Source: Spirochaetales bacterium Spiro_02 (GTDB lineage: Bacteria; Spirochaetota; Spirochaetia; Sphaerochaetales; Sphaerochaetaceae). Taken from it: DNA of 45,108 nucleotides. The stretch is from contig LVBD01000005.1 of NCBI GenBank assembly GCA_001604275.1, positions 1 through 45,108 of the forward strand, given 5' to 3'. The first letter of the stretch is position 1. Every line of letters starts with the position of its first letter. Positions 15,861 to 24,961 of the stretch are shown one piece after another. The notes below the pieces were generated by a model that worked only from the letters and a program-made list of their open reading frames with translations, did not search any database and was not told the DNA's origin. The position numbers and the translations under genes are program-made.

Positions 15861-16994
15861 ATGAAAGCAATGATGATCAAACATGCGGATCTCTATACCC
15901 CGGAACATGTCGGAATCAGGGACATGCTGATCGCGAACGACAGGATCGTCGCCATAGGAACCAACCTGGAGTTCTCCATGGGAGCGATCGAGACGATCGA
16001 CCTGCAAGGAAGAATCGCCATCCCCGGTCTGATCGACCAGCACGTGCACAGCATCGGAGGCGGCGGTGAAGACGGCTATGCGAGCAGGGTTCCCCCCCTC
16101 AGGTTCTCCGACTGCGTCAAGGCGGGTGTCACCACGCTGGTAGGACTGCTCGGCACAGACTCCAGGACCAGATCCCTTGCCGACTTGCTGGCCATGACGA
16201 AAGGGCTGACCGCGACAGGAATCACCTCATACTGCCTGACCGGCGCATACGAATACCCGTCCCCCACCCTCACCGGTTCGGTGGGGAACGACATCATCTA
16301 CATAGCCGAAGTACTCGGAGTAAAACTTGCAATCAGCGATCATCGTTGCTCGAACCCCACGCAGCAGGAACTTGTGCGGCTTGCATCGGAAGTGAGGATC
16401 GCCGCATTGCTGTCAAAGAAACCCGGCGTCGTGCATCTGCATGTCGGCGCAGCGGAGGAAGGGATCGAGAAAATTCTAAGGATCGTTTCGGAAACTCCGA
16501 TTCCCGCCAAGCATTTCCGGCCTACGCATATGGGAAGGCATCTCGACCAGGCGCTGGAATTCGCCGCCAGGTTCGGAGGATACGTGGATATCACCGCGGG
16601 TGAGGCGTCAGCTGCGCAAGCGAAGTCGTTGCTCGACAAAGGATGCCCTCCGAATCTGCTGACCCTCAGCTCCGATTCGAACGGGAGTTTCCCGAAATGG
16701 AACGAACGCAAGGAAATCATCGGAATGACATACGGCAAGATGACCAGCCTGTTCTCTACCATCAGGAACCTTGTGAGCCAGGAAGGACTGCCGTTGGAAC
16801 AGGCTCTGCCCTTCGTGACTGAGAACGTATCCCGTGCTTTGGAACTGTTTCCCCGCAAAGGGGTGCTGCAGGAAGGCGCGGACGCCGATTTCGTGGTCCT
16901 GGACTCGGATCTTTCCATAAAATCCGTCATGGCGAAAGGTCGGTGGCTGTCCTATGAAGGGAAAATCCTTGTCACCGGCATGTACGAGGAATGA
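15861..16994 (+). CDS. iadA: Isoaspartyl dipeptidase (beta-aspartyl-peptidase)
   Basis: Metal-dependent amidohydrolase of 377 residues (family about 390) that cleaves isoaspartyl dipeptides formed by protein ageing, in the cytoplasm. Visible marks are the metal motif P-G-L-I-D-Q-H-V-H near residue 54-62 with G-G-G-G-E-D-G after it, T-S-Y-C-L-T-G-A-Y-E-Y-P-S-P-T, a later H-V-G and T-H-M-G, and L-S-S-D-S-N-G-S-F-P containing the catalytic Asp. I chose ATG 15861 (GGGAG at 15847-15851); the frame stays open to 15414 through the riboswitch region, which is a shadow. It is divergent from nrdDG and followed by a strong terminator. Confidence 0.9.
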   Translation: MKAMMIKHADLYTPEHVGIRDMLIANDRIVAIGTNLEFSMGAIETIDLQGRIAIPGLIDQHVHSIGGGGEDGYASRVPPLRFSDCVKAGVTTLVGLLGTDSRTRSLADLLAMTKGLTATGITSYCLTGAYEYPSPTLTGSVGNDIIYIAEVLGVKLAISDHRCSNPTQQELVRLASEVRIAALLSKKPGVVHLHVGAAEEGIEKILRIVSETPIPAKHFRPTHMGRHLDQALEFAARFGGYVDITAGEASAAQAKSLLDKGCPPNLLTLSSDSNGSFPKWNERKEIIGMTYGKMTSLFSTIRNLVSQEGLPLEQALPFVTENVSRALELFPRKGVLQEGADADFVVLDSDLSIKSVMAKGRWLSYEGKILVTGMYEE

Positions 16995-17022
16995 TCGCCG
17001 GCAATTACGGTCACAACCGTGG

Positions 17023-17060
17023 AAAAAAGCATCGTCCGCTGAAAAGATGATGTTTTTTTC
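17023..17060 (+). terminator. Intrinsic terminator after iadA
   Basis: CATCGTC and GATGATG form a 7-bp stem (one G-U pair) around a 9-base loop, flanked by six A on the left and a run of T (17053-17059) on the right that extends the stem. It lies between the iadA stop and the trp promoter region. Confidence 0.75.
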
Positions 17061-17069
17061 TTCTTCCTA

Positions 17070-17099
17070 TTGATTCTACATACAGAAACAGTGTACAAC
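17070..17099 (+). promoter_or_regulatory. Candidate promoter for trpBA
   Basis: TTGATT (17070-17075) and TACAAC (17094-17099), 18 bases apart, lie between the iadA terminator and trpB. No tryptophan-rich leader peptide, T-box or attenuator-like pair of hairpins is visible in the remaining 56 bases. Confidence 0.35.
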
Positions 17100-17155
17100 T
17101 TCCCCTACATGGCGATTCTATACAAAGAAACACATGATGCAATGAGGAGAATGCG

Positions 17156-18340
17156 ATGACACAAGGACGGTTCGGAGTCTATGGAGGACAATTCATCACC
17201 GAAACGCTGATGAACGCCGTCATTGAACTGGATCAGGCATACAACCACTTCAAGGACGATCCACAGTTCCGAGGGGAACTTGATGAATTGCTGAAGGAAT
17301 TCGCAGGTCGCCCCTCCCTGCTGACGTATGCTCAACGAATGACCGAGGATCTCGGTGGCGCGAAGATCTATCTGAAGCGCGAAGACCTGAACCATACAGG
17401 ATCACATAAGATCAACAACGTACTGGGGCAGGTGCTTCTGGCCAAGAGAATGGGGAAAACCCGGGTCATTGCGGAAACAGGAGCCGGACAGCATGGAGTG
17501 GCGACGGCCACCGCCGCCGCGCTCATGGGAATGGACTGCGAAATATTCATGGGCAAGGAAGATACCGGACGGCAAGCGCTGAACGTCTACCGGATGGAGT
17601 TGCTCGGCGCGAAGGTCCATCCCGTGACGACAGGTACGATGACGCTCAAGGACGCGGTTTCGGAAACGATGCGGGAATGGACGAGCAGGATAGCCGACAC
17701 CCATTATGTCCTCGGTTCCGTCATGGGGCCGCACCCGTTTCCGACGATCGTCCGGGACTTTCAGAGCGTCATCGGCAAGGAAGTCCGCCGACAGATACTT
17801 GAAAAAGAGGGTCGGCTTCCTGATGCGCTGATCGCCTGCGTCGGAGGCGGATCAAACGCCATGGGGCTGTTTTATGACTTCATCGGAGATCCCCAGGTAC
17901 AGCTCTTCGGATGCGAGGCAGCCGGAAAAGGGGTCGATACCGACGAGAACGCGGCGACGATCGCCAACGGCACCGTCGGCATCTTCCATGGAATGAAATC
18001 CTATTTCTGCCAGGACCAGTACGGTCAGATAGCCCCTGTGTACTCCATCAGCGCAGGGTTGGACTACCCGGGAATCGGACCGGAACATGCGATGCTCCAT
18101 GACACCGGCAGGGCGTCATATGTGGCGATCACCGACGACGAAGCCGTGGAAGCGTTCGAATATCTGTCCAGGACGGAAGGAATCATTCCGGCGATAGAAA
18201 GCGCCCATGCCGTAGCTTATGCGAAGAAACTGGCGCCGACGATGGACAAGGACAAGATCATCGTCGTCAACCTCTCCGGACGGGGGGATAAGGATGTCGC
18301 CGCGATCGCACGGCACAGGGGGGTGCAGCTCTATGAATAG
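17156..18340 (+). CDS. trpB: Tryptophan synthase beta subunit
   Basis: PLP enzyme joining indole and serine to give tryptophan, 394 residues, the normal TrpB1 length. It begins [14 protein letters not shown], has the PLP lysine in H-T-G-S-H-K-I-N-N (about residue 84-87), [11 protein letters not shown], and the phosphate loop V-G-G-G-S-N-A-M-G. The start follows GAGGAG at 17144-17149. trpA overlaps its end by 8 bases, as expected for the alpha-beta complex. No other tryptophan pathway gene is nearby, so the pair may serve indole salvage, or the rest of the pathway may lie elsewhere. Confidence 0.95.
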   Translation: MTQGRFGVYGGQFITETLMNAVIELDQAYNHFKDDPQFRGELDELLKEFAGRPSLLTYAQRMTEDLGGAKIYLKREDLNHTGSHKINNVLGQVLLAKRMGKTRVIAETGAGQHGVATATAAALMGMDCEIFMGKEDTGRQALNVYRMELLGAKVHPVTTGTMTLKDAVSETMREWTSRIADTHYVLGSVMGPHPFPTIVRDFQSVIGKEVRRQILEKEGRLPDALIACVGGGSNAMGLFYDFIGDPQVQLFGCEAAGKGVDTDENAATIANGTVGIFHGMKSYFCQDQYGQIAPVYSISAGLDYPGIGPEHAMLHDTGRASYVAITDDEAVEAFEYLSRTEGIIPAIESAHAVAYAKKLAPTMDKDKIIVVNLSGRGDKDVAAIARHRGVQLYE

Positions 18341-19139
18341 CACGATGCGGAAATCCGAAGAACGAATCAACAAGGCGTTTTCCGGAGGCAAGGCGTTCAT
18401 ACCGTTCGTCACCTGCGGCGATCCCGACATGGAGACGACCGAGCGGCTCGTCCTTGCCATGGCACGATCCGGAGCCGACATCATCGAATTGGGAATCCCC
18501 TTTTCCGATCCTGTCGCGGAGGGGCCGGTCATCCAGATGGCGGACATGCGGGCACTGGAAAGCGGAACCACCACGGATCGACTGTTCGAAATGGTGGCCA
18601 GGATCAGAAAAGCGAGCTCCGTGCCGCTGGTTTTCATGACCTACATCAATCCTGTGTTCACCTATGGCAAGGAGCGGTTCCTCGAACGATGCAGCCATGT
18701 CGGCATCGATGGACTGATCGTCCCTGACATGCCGTTCGAAGAGCGGGAGGAGCTGCTCGCCCCTTGCGAGCGCTATGGGGTCACGCTGATTTCCATGATC
18801 GCCCCGACCAGCGAACGGCGGATCAAAGCGATCGCATCCCAGGCGCGGGGTTTCGTGTATTGCGTCTCGTCGCTTGGAGTCACCGGAATTCGGACGACGC
18901 TGTCGGACGTGGCGAAAGACATGGTAGCGGCGGTCAAACGGGAGCGGGATATTCCCTGCGCCATCGGGTTCGGCATCTCGACACCCGAGCAGGCCGCCCA
19001 TATGGCGTCGTTCTCCGACGGGGTGATCGTCGGAAGCGCGATCGTCCGCCTCGTTGCGCAATACGGCAAGGATTCTGTTCCAATCGTCGCCGGATTTACA
19101 GAACGCATGAAGCGGGCCGTCACAGGAACCGTCGAATGA
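18333..19139 (+). CDS. trpA: Tryptophan synthase alpha subunit
   Basis: TIM-barrel subunit that releases indole from indole 3-glycerol phosphate and channels it to TrpB; 268 residues, the standard length. The catalytic Glu is in [10 protein letters not shown]. The position of the second catalytic acid (Asp60 in E. coli, in L-A-D-G-P) is occupied by Glu in V-A-E-G-P, a conservative variant. Phosphate-binding segments G-I-R and G-F-G-I-S and G-V-I-V-G-S-A-I are present. I chose ATG 18333, preceded by AGGGGGG; ATG 18345 is an alternative. The next gene, a sugar-binding protein, starts only 38 bases downstream on the same strand. Confidence 0.94.
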   Translation: MNSTMRKSEERINKAFSGGKAFIPFVTCGDPDMETTERLVLAMARSGADIIELGIPFSDPVAEGPVIQMADMRALESGTTTDRLFEMVARIRKASSVPLVFMTYINPVFTYGKERFLERCSHVGIDGLIVPDMPFEEREELLAPCERYGVTLISMIAPTSERRIKAIASQARGFVYCVSSLGVTGIRTTLSDVAKDMVAAVKRERDIPCAIGFGISTPEQAAHMASFSDGVIVGSAIVRLVAQYGKDSVPIVAGFTERMKRAVTGTVE

Positions 19140-19177
19140 ACTACGGACCAAACGATCATACGCAAGGAGAACATGCC

Positions 19178-20107
19178 ATGAAGAAACGACTCACAACGAT
19201 CATCTTCCTGCTCTGTCTGGGGCTGACGGCTCTATGGGCAGGCGGGACAAAGGAAACGGCGGACGATTCGGTCCGAAACGTGACGGTATTGACGCCGTAT
19301 CTGAGCTCGGTCACCACAAAGGACATGGTGGACTCTTTGCGGACGAAACTCCAGAAACAGGGGATCAACGTAACCGTCATCGATACCGCAAACGACTTTT
19401 CCGCCTTGGCGAGCAGGATCGAAGATACCGTCTCCGCAAAGCCGGACGCCATGATCCTCGTCAGCGCCGATCCCAACTTGGTGGCTGCGCAGTTGCAAGG
19501 GGCGTTCGACGCAGGCATCCCCGTCCTCGGCTGCGACAGCGGATTCATCGACGGGATGCTGGTGAATGCGACCAGCGACAACTACGCCATGGGAGTATTG
19601 ATCGTCAGGTATCTGTTCGATGAGCTGATGGGAGGGAAAGGCACCGTCATAGCATTGACGCACAGACCACATCCGGGCGTCGTCAAGCGATGCATCGCAT
19701 TCGATGACATCATCAAGGAATACCCGGATATCACGCTGATCACCGAACAGCACGTCAATGTTCCGAACCCGATCGAGAACGCGAGGCAGACGGTCGAGAA
19801 TCTGGCGCTGGCGAATCCGGCGAAGGGGTCCGTCACGGCGATCTGGTGCGCATGGGACGAGCCCGCCATCGGTGCGACGCAGGCTCTGATGGATGCAGGC
19901 AGGGACGAAGTGATCGTCACGGGAGTGGACGGCAACAGTCAGGCGATCGCATTGATCGAACAGGGAACGAATCTCAAGGCGACGGTAGCGCAGAATTTCG
20001 AAGGAATGACCGATCTGGTCGTCCAGACGTTGGATAGTTTGTTCGTAGGCGAAGCGGTACAGCCGGGAGAGCTGTACGCTCCTGCGGTATTGATCACTCA
20101 GGAATGA
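19178..20107 (+). CDS. Ribose-type sugar ABC transporter substrate-binding protein
   Basis: A 309-residue periplasmic binding protein of the RbsB-like (type I, Peripla_BP_4) family. Residues 1-21 form a signal peptide ending Ala-Leu-Trp-Ala-Gly-Gly-Thr-Lys-Glu, the same spirochaete-like form as in livJ. Family marks are D-A-M-I-L-V-S-A-D-P-N near 90, A-G-I-P-V-L-G-C-D-S, and T-G-V-D-G-N-S-Q-A near the C-terminus. AAGGAGA at 19164-19170 sets the start. It heads the set ATPase-permease-kinase that follows without gaps. The sugar is unknown. It could be transcribed from the trp promoter since no terminator separates it from trpA. Confidence 0.88.
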   Translation: MKKRLTTIIFLLCLGLTALWAGGTKETADDSVRNVTVLTPYLSSVTTKDMVDSLRTKLQKQGINVTVIDTANDFSALASRIEDTVSAKPDAMILVSADPNLVAAQLQGAFDAGIPVLGCDSGFIDGMLVNATSDNYAMGVLIVRYLFDELMGGKGTVIALTHRPHPGVVKRCIAFDDIIKEYPDITLITEQHVNVPNPIENARQTVENLALANPAKGSVTAIWCAWDEPAIGATQALMDAGRDEVIVTGVDGNSQAIALIEQGTNLKATVAQNFEGMTDLVVQTLDSLFVGEAVQPGELYAPAVLITQE

Positions 20108-20114
20108 ACGGTCC

Positions 20115-21659
20115 ATGGAAGCACCTGTCAGGCAGCCTTTGCTCATCATCGACGACCTCTGCAAGTCCTTCGGTAGCACGAAGGCCTTGAATCATGTCTC
20201 CCTATCGATCGAACCGGGGGAAGTCCATGCCCTTATCGGGGAAAACGGCGCGGGAAAATCAACGCTGATCAAGATCCTCGGCGGGATGTACTCCCCCGAC
20301 ACCGGCACGATCCGGTGCGAGGAGACGACCGTGCCACATCTGACCTTAGAAGCAAGCCGTTCCCTCGGGATATCGATCCTCCATCAGGAGCGCAACCTTG
20401 TTCCGAACTTCACCGTCGCGGAGAATCTGTTCCTCGGACTTCCCGCACCTACCCGAGGCATCATAGCTCTGGATTTCAAGGAGATGGAGCTGCAGGCTCG
20501 CCGAAAACTGGAGGCACTGGGAATCGAAATCGATGTCACTGCGAGGGTAAGCAAGCTGACACCGCCACAGCAGACGTTGCTCGAACTCGCACATACCATG
20601 ATGCGCCCCTATAGGCTGCTCGTCATGGACGAACCGACGGCATCGCTGACCGATAAGGAAACGGATCTCCTGTTCAACATCATCGATCGGTGCAGACAGG
20701 ATGGAGCTTCGGTCCTCTATGTTTCCCACCGGCTGGAGGAGGTGCTGTCGATCAGCGATCGGATATCTGTACTGAAAAACGGGATGACCGTCGGAACATT
20801 CAAAACGGAAGAAACGACGAAATCGGCTTTGATAGCCTGCATGACCGACCATTGGACGGGACCTACCGGACGACGGAGCGCGAAGTCGCGCGCATCGGGA
20901 ACCGAACGGGTAACGTTGGAAGCCAGATCGATCCGTAGCGCGGACCGGAAGGTCAAGGATGTGAGCTTTTGCCTCCACGAGGGGGAGATACTAGGCGTGT
21001 TCGGACTCGGAGGAAGCGGAAGGACATCGTTGCTCGAAACCCTGTATGGATACAGAGCGCTTTCCGCGGGTTCCATCCTCGCGGACGGCCGGGCATATCA
21101 GAACCCGTCATGCGCCCGGTCGCTCCGAAAAGGGATCGTCCTCATCTGCGAAGACCGGAAACGGAAAGGAATATTCCCGAACATGTCCGTCATGGCGAAC
21201 ACGATCCTCTCGACGCTTGCGCGATATCGCAAGGGCATCATGATGGATGAACGCCACGCGGAGGCGGATACATATGTTCAGATGGAGATGCTGAGGATCA
21301 AGACGGCAGGACCTCACCAGCGGCTATGGCAACTGTCGGGAGGGAATCAACAGAAAGTCGTATTCGCCAAGGCATTGATGAGCGACCCGCACATCTGGTT
21401 GTGCGATGAACCCACCATGGCGATTGATGTCGGAACAAGGAGCGATATCCATGCGTTGCTCCGTAAACGGGCCGACGAAGGCGACTCGATCCTCTTCGTA
21501 TCGTCCGATCTGCTGGAAATACTTGAAATCAGCGACCGAATACTGATCATGACGAACGGAACAGGGAATCGGACGCTGATCAACGACGGGCTGGACGCCA
21601 GGCAAGTCCTAGGCTATTGCTACGAACCTGAAAACGGGAAGGACAACGATGAAATATGA
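20115..21659 (+). CDS. Ribose-type sugar ABC transporter ATP-binding protein (two nucleotide-binding domains)
   Basis: A 514-residue RbsA/MglA-like protein with two fused ATPase domains. Domain 1: Walker A G-E-N-G-A-G-K-S (about 41-48) and Walker B L-L-V-M-D-E-P-T-A-S-L-T; its signature loop reads L-T-P-P-Q-Q-T-L-L-E-L-A, far from L-S-G-G-Q. Domain 2 (from about 275): a Walker A lacking the lysine, G-L-G-G-S-G-R-T, as usual for this family, a canonical L-S-G-G-N-Q-Q-K-V, and W-L-C-D-E-P-T-M-A-I-D-V-G. The start is the first ATG after the binding-protein stop. Its end overlaps the permease gene by 11 bases. It energises import of an unidentified sugar. Confidence 0.9.
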   Translation: MEAPVRQPLLIIDDLCKSFGSTKALNHVSLSIEPGEVHALIGENGAGKSTLIKILGGMYSPDTGTIRCEETTVPHLTLEASRSLGISILHQERNLVPNFTVAENLFLGLPAPTRGIIALDFKEMELQARRKLEALGIEIDVTARVSKLTPPQQTLLELAHTMMRPYRLLVMDEPTASLTDKETDLLFNIIDRCRQDGASVLYVSHRLEEVLSISDRISVLKNGMTVGTFKTEETTKSALIACMTDHWTGPTGRRSAKSRASGTERVTLEARSIRSADRKVKDVSFCLHEGEILGVFGLGGSGRTSLLETLYGYRALSAGSILADGRAYQNPSCARSLRKGIVLICEDRKRKGIFPNMSVMANTILSTLARYRKGIMMDERHAEADTYVQMEMLRIKTAGPHQRLWQLSGGNQQKVVFAKALMSDPHIWLCDEPTMAIDVGTRSDIHALLRKRADEGDSILFVSSDLLEILEISDRILIMTNGTGNRTLINDGLDARQVLGYCYEPENGKDNDEI

Positions 21660-22611
21660 TTTCAAACGATATGGCACACTGATAGCGGGAGGATGCATCC
21701 TCGTCATCTTCAGTCTCTTGCGACCTGAGACATTCTTCACCGTGAACAATTTCATCAACATCAGCAGGCAGATGTCTCTCCTAGTCATCATCGGACTTGG
21801 AGCGACGCTTATCATGACGGTCGATGAATTCGATCTGTCGATCGGGGCCATGGCGAGTTTTGCCGGAATACTTGCTGCGAAACTCGCCGTACAGGGTGTG
21901 CCGTTCTCGCTTGCGATTCTCATCGTGGCGACGGCCTGTTTTTCGATCGGATGGTTCAACGGTTTCCTTGTCACGCGATTCAACATCCTTTCCTTCATCA
22001 CGACGCTTGCCATGGGAACCGTGCTTGGAGGCATCACGTTCAAGCTCAGCGGCGGAGCCACGATCTTCCAAGGAATCCCGAAGGCGTTCACGTCCCTCGG
22101 TACAAAAAGTTTCGCGATACTTTCCTTCGGAGCCTCCCAATTCAGGATTCCGCTGCTCAGCCTGCTGATGCTGGCCTTCACCGTATTGCTCTGGTTCGTC
22201 ATGGGGCATACCATTTTCGGCAGACGTCTCTATGCTGTCGGAGGAAATCCGGTAGCCGCGACGCTCTCCGGACTCCCGGTCGCACGGGACAAGCGGCTGG
22301 CGTTCGCGCTGAGCGCGCTTTTGGCAGGATGTACCGGCATCCTGCTGGCCAGCAGACTTGGATCTGCGACACCCACCGGAGGGGACAGCTACTTTCTCAA
22401 GGCGTATGCGACGGTATTCCTTGGCAGGACACTAAATCAGGAAGGAGTCCCCGATGTCTGGGGAACGTTCGTAGGAGCGGCGATCTTCGGCATCCTCGCC
22501 AACGGATTGACGATTCTCCAAATGCCTTCGTACATCCAGGATATCCTGACGGGAGCGATCATCATCGTAGCCGTCATCGCACAGAAACAGCTTGGCGAAC
22601 GAAGACAGTAG
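21649..22611 (+). CDS. Ribose-type sugar ABC transporter permease
   Basis: A 320-residue RbsC-like membrane protein with about nine hydrophobic segments. It shows the family segments G-A-T-L-I-M-T-V-D-E-F-D-L-S-I-G-A-M (about 45-62), F-N-G-F-L-V-T-R-F-N-I-L-S-F-I-T-T-L-A, and G-R-R-L-Y-A-V-G-G-N-P-V-A-A-T-L-S-G, the cytoplasmic coupling region. AAGGACAAC precedes the start. It forms the transport channel together with the double ATPase upstream. A single permease gene is present, so a homodimer is expected. Confidence 0.92.
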   Translation: MKYDFKRYGTLIAGGCILVIFSLLRPETFFTVNNFINISRQMSLLVIIGLGATLIMTVDEFDLSIGAMASFAGILAAKLAVQGVPFSLAILIVATACFSIGWFNGFLVTRFNILSFITTLAMGTVLGGITFKLSGGATIFQGIPKAFTSLGTKSFAILSFGASQFRIPLLSLLMLAFTVLLWFVMGHTIFGRRLYAVGGNPVAATLSGLPVARDKRLAFALSALLAGCTGILLASRLGSATPTGGDSYFLKAYATVFLGRTLNQEGVPDVWGTFVGAAIFGILANGLTILQMPSYIQDILTGAIIIVAVIAQKQLGERRQ

Positions 22612-22624
22612 AGGACGCTTGCCC

Positions 22625-24103
22625 ATGGAACGACATGTTATCACGATAGATATCGGAACAACTGCGGTGAAAGGAGTCCTGATGACCGATTCGCTCAAGA
22701 TCGAGGCCGCGTATTCGGTCGAAATCACGACGCTCCGTACGGCGGGTAGGATCGAGCAATCACCCGCCCAGTGGTATGATGCGTTCAAGATCGTCTGCAA
22801 CAAGCTGCTGGTCGAAAGCGGACGCGGCCCGAAAGACATCGCGGCAATCTGCTTCAGCGGCCAGATGCAGGATGTCATCTGTGTGGACGAACATCGAAAG
22901 GCTGTCGGAAACGCCATTCTGTACAGTGACTTCCGCGCCACGGAGGAAGCTCGGGAGATCAGGGAGCGGATACCGGACTTGCAGAGGATCACGGGCAACG
23001 GCCTTGATGGATCCATTCCCGCCGCGAAGTTGCTCTGGCTTGCCGGAAACGACAGGGAAACGCTCCGTCGGACGTGGCGCATCCTGTTCAGTGCAAAAGA
23101 TTTTCTCATCTCATCGCTTTGCGGGAACGCATACACGGACATGACGACCGCAGCAACCGCAGGACTGATGGACATCCACGCCAAGACATGGAACGGACGG
23201 CTTGTGGACTGTTGCGGAATCGATCCGACCATCATGCCGGAACTAGCGAGCGGCGACACGCTCGCCGGGGAACTGACCGAACAGGCGGCCAAGGAGACCG
23301 GGCTGAAGCAGGGAACGAAGATTTTCGTCGGAACGGGGGACGCAGGCGCGACCACACTCGCCAGCGGAATCTGCAAACCGGGGGAACTGAACATCAATCT
23401 TGGGACCACCGGATGGGTCGCGGCAATCAGCGACCGGATATCGACATCGCCCGGAGTCTTCAATCTGGTAGCGATGGATGGCGAGCGATACATTAATGTA
23501 GTGCCGTTTCTCAATGCAGGGAACATCCATCGGTGGCTGTGCGACGTACTGGGGAGGAATGGCGATGGCTACGAATATATCGAAACCTTGCTCATGGGGG
23601 ACACCACCCCGACTCGGGAGGGATTGCTCTGCCTTCCCTATTTCTCCGGGGAGCGCTTTCCTGTAGCCGACGATAAGATTCGCGGGAGCTTCATCGGCAT
23701 CGACACTGAAACCACGGCTTCCGACCTTGCGAAAGCCACGCTGGAAGGAGTCGCATATGCGTTGCGGCAGGGACTTGGACAACTCGCTCTTGTCCCTTCG
23801 GAAATTTCGCTGATCGGAGGCGGAGCAAAGAGCATGGCATGGAGAAGCATCCTTACGAATGTCCTTGGACATCCGGTCACGGTCTTCGACGACGGAACAT
23901 ATCTGCCTGCGATGGCGACCGCTTCCGCCTATCTGCTGCATGAGGGCATCTGCGATTCCTATGAATCGTTCGTCTCCATGATGCAGGAAACTGTAGGTCG
24001 TACCGTCATGGAACCGACGGGTTCCGCCATCCAGACCTATGAACGGAGGTTCTCATCATATGTGAGGCTCTACCCATGTCTGAAAACTCTGTATCGGAAC
24101 TGA
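22625..24103 (+). CDS. FGGY-family carbohydrate kinase
   Basis: A 492-residue sugar kinase of the FGGY family (xylulokinase, ribulokinase, LsrK and relatives). The N-terminal phosphate motif is I-D-I-G-T-T-A-V-K-G-V; the family signature near 78 reads C-F-S-G-Q-M-Q-D-V; G-T-G-D-A-G-A-T and N-L-G-T-T-G-W form the hinge region; and L-I-G-G-G-A-K-S-M-A-W-R-S is the C-terminal adenosine motif. The sugar-binding strip Y-S-D-F-R-A replaces the W-x-D-x-R of typical xylulokinases, so the substrate may be unusual. ATG 22625 has AGAGGA at 22610-22615. Being last in the transporter operon, it probably phosphorylates the imported sugar. Confidence 0.88.
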   Translation: MERHVITIDIGTTAVKGVLMTDSLKIEAAYSVEITTLRTAGRIEQSPAQWYDAFKIVCNKLLVESGRGPKDIAAICFSGQMQDVICVDEHRKAVGNAILYSDFRATEEAREIRERIPDLQRITGNGLDGSIPAAKLLWLAGNDRETLRRTWRILFSAKDFLISSLCGNAYTDMTTAATAGLMDIHAKTWNGRLVDCCGIDPTIMPELASGDTLAGELTEQAAKETGLKQGTKIFVGTGDAGATTLASGICKPGELNINLGTTGWVAAISDRISTSPGVFNLVAMDGERYINVVPFLNAGNIHRWLCDVLGRNGDGYEYIETLLMGDTTPTREGLLCLPYFSGERFPVADDKIRGSFIGIDTETTASDLAKATLEGVAYALRQGLGQLALVPSEISLIGGGAKSMAWRSILTNVLGHPVTVFDDGTYLPAMATASAYLLHEGICDSYESFVSMMQETVGRTVMEPTGSAIQTYERRFSSYVRLYPCLKTLYRN

Positions 24104-24129
24104 GTCTTCAGCACACCGCTTCTCCGTTG

Positions 24130-24147
24130 TTGTGAAAAAAGTATGAA
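24130..24147 (+). promoter_or_regulatory. Candidate Pho box upstream of phoB
   Basis: TTGTGAA (24130-24136), AAAA, and GTATGAA (24141-24147) form two 7-base units at an 11-base period. The reverse complement, TTCATAC-TTTT-TTCACAA, matches the site before pstS. It starts 79 bases before the phoB start and may mediate autoregulation. Confidence 0.5.
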
Positions 24148-24208
24148 TTACTTCTGTCCTGAACGTTTCCCACTTGCCCAGACGCCCCGGTTCAAGTACG
24201 GTTGAGGT

Positions 24209-24961
24209 ATGGATGGAAGCAATAGCAGGACTACCGCCACCGCCGGGAGCGTGAAGACTATTCTCGTAGTCGAAGACGAGAAGGATATTCAGGAGCTGAT
24301 CTGCTACTATCTGAAGATGGAAGGGTTCCGTATCGAACAAGCCTCCACTGGCGACGAAGCGCTCCGTTCCGTCAGGGAGGAAAAGCCGGATCTTGTCGTG
24401 CTCGACCTGATGCTACCGGGCATCGGAGGGCTCGAAGTCCTCAAGCAGATCAGATTCTCCATGAACCTCAAGACACTGCCGGTGATCATTGCATCGGCGA
24501 GAACCGAAGAAAGCGACATCATCATGGGATTGGAACTGGGCGCCGACGACTATCTTCCGAAACCGTTCAGTCCGAAAGTCCTGACAGCGAAAGTCAAGGC
24601 GCTGCTGCGAAGGGTGGATGGAAGCCTGGATTCCCATTCTCCGGACGGAACGGACAAACAGACGATCACCACCGCGGGAGGGCTTGTGATGGATCCCGTC
24701 CGGTATACCTGCCGTCTCAACGGACAGGAAATCCTGTTCACCGCCACGGAATTCGCATTGCTGTATCTGATGGCTGGGGAAAGCGGCAGGGTGTTCACCA
24801 GGAACCAACTGATCAGTTCCGTCAAAGGAAGCGACTATCCGGTCACGGAACGGTCGATCGACGTGCAGATCGCAAGCCTTCGACGAAAGCTTGGTTCTGC
24901 GGGCGAATCGGTCAGGACCGTATGGGGAATCGGATACAAATATCAGGAGCAGGATCCATGA
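24209..24961 (+). CDS. phoB: Phosphate-regulon response regulator PhoB
   Basis: OmpR/PhoB-type two-component regulator, 250 residues. The receiver domain (17-135) has the acidic pair E-D-E near 22-24, the phospho-acceptor Asp66 in V-V-L-D-L-M-L-P-G, and the conserved K-P-F near 119. The C-terminal winged helix (about 155-247) shows F-T-A-T-E-F-A-L-L, V-T-E-R-S-I-D-V-Q-I-A-S-L-R-R-K-L and V-W-G-I-G-Y-K-Y. The first 15 residues are Ser/Thr-rich and not part of the fold; GAGG directly abuts ATG 24209, so the true start could be a little different. phoR overlaps it by 4 bases. Assignment to the Pho system rests on neighbours pst and phoU. Confidence 0.9.
   Translation: MDGSNSRTTATAGSVKTILVVEDEKDIQELICYYLKMEGFRIEQASTGDEALRSVREEKPDLVVLDLMLPGIGGLEVLKQIRFSMNLKTLPVIIASARTEESDIIMGLELGADDYLPKPFSPKVLTAKVKALLRRVDGSLDSHSPDGTDKQTITTAGGLVMDPVRYTCRLNGQEILFTATEFALLYLMAGESGRVFTRNQLISSVKGSDYPVTERSIDVQIASLRRKLGSAGESVRTVWGIGYKYQEQDP

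Noticed and set aside
17109-17159. Possible 16-codon leader peptide before trpB overlapping its start codon
   Set aside because: It has no tryptophan codons, no clear ribosome site and no attenuator hairpins.
17461-17475. A further copy of GGGTCATTGCGG inside trpB
   Set aside because: It encodes the conserved Arg-Val-Ile-Ala segment and has no inverted or tandem partner, so it is a coincidence with the repeat unit.
18520-18560. Asp to Glu change at the second catalytic acid of TrpA
   Set aside because: It is a conservative change in an otherwise well-kept protein, and I believe the A-E-G-P form occurs in other normal TrpA proteins.
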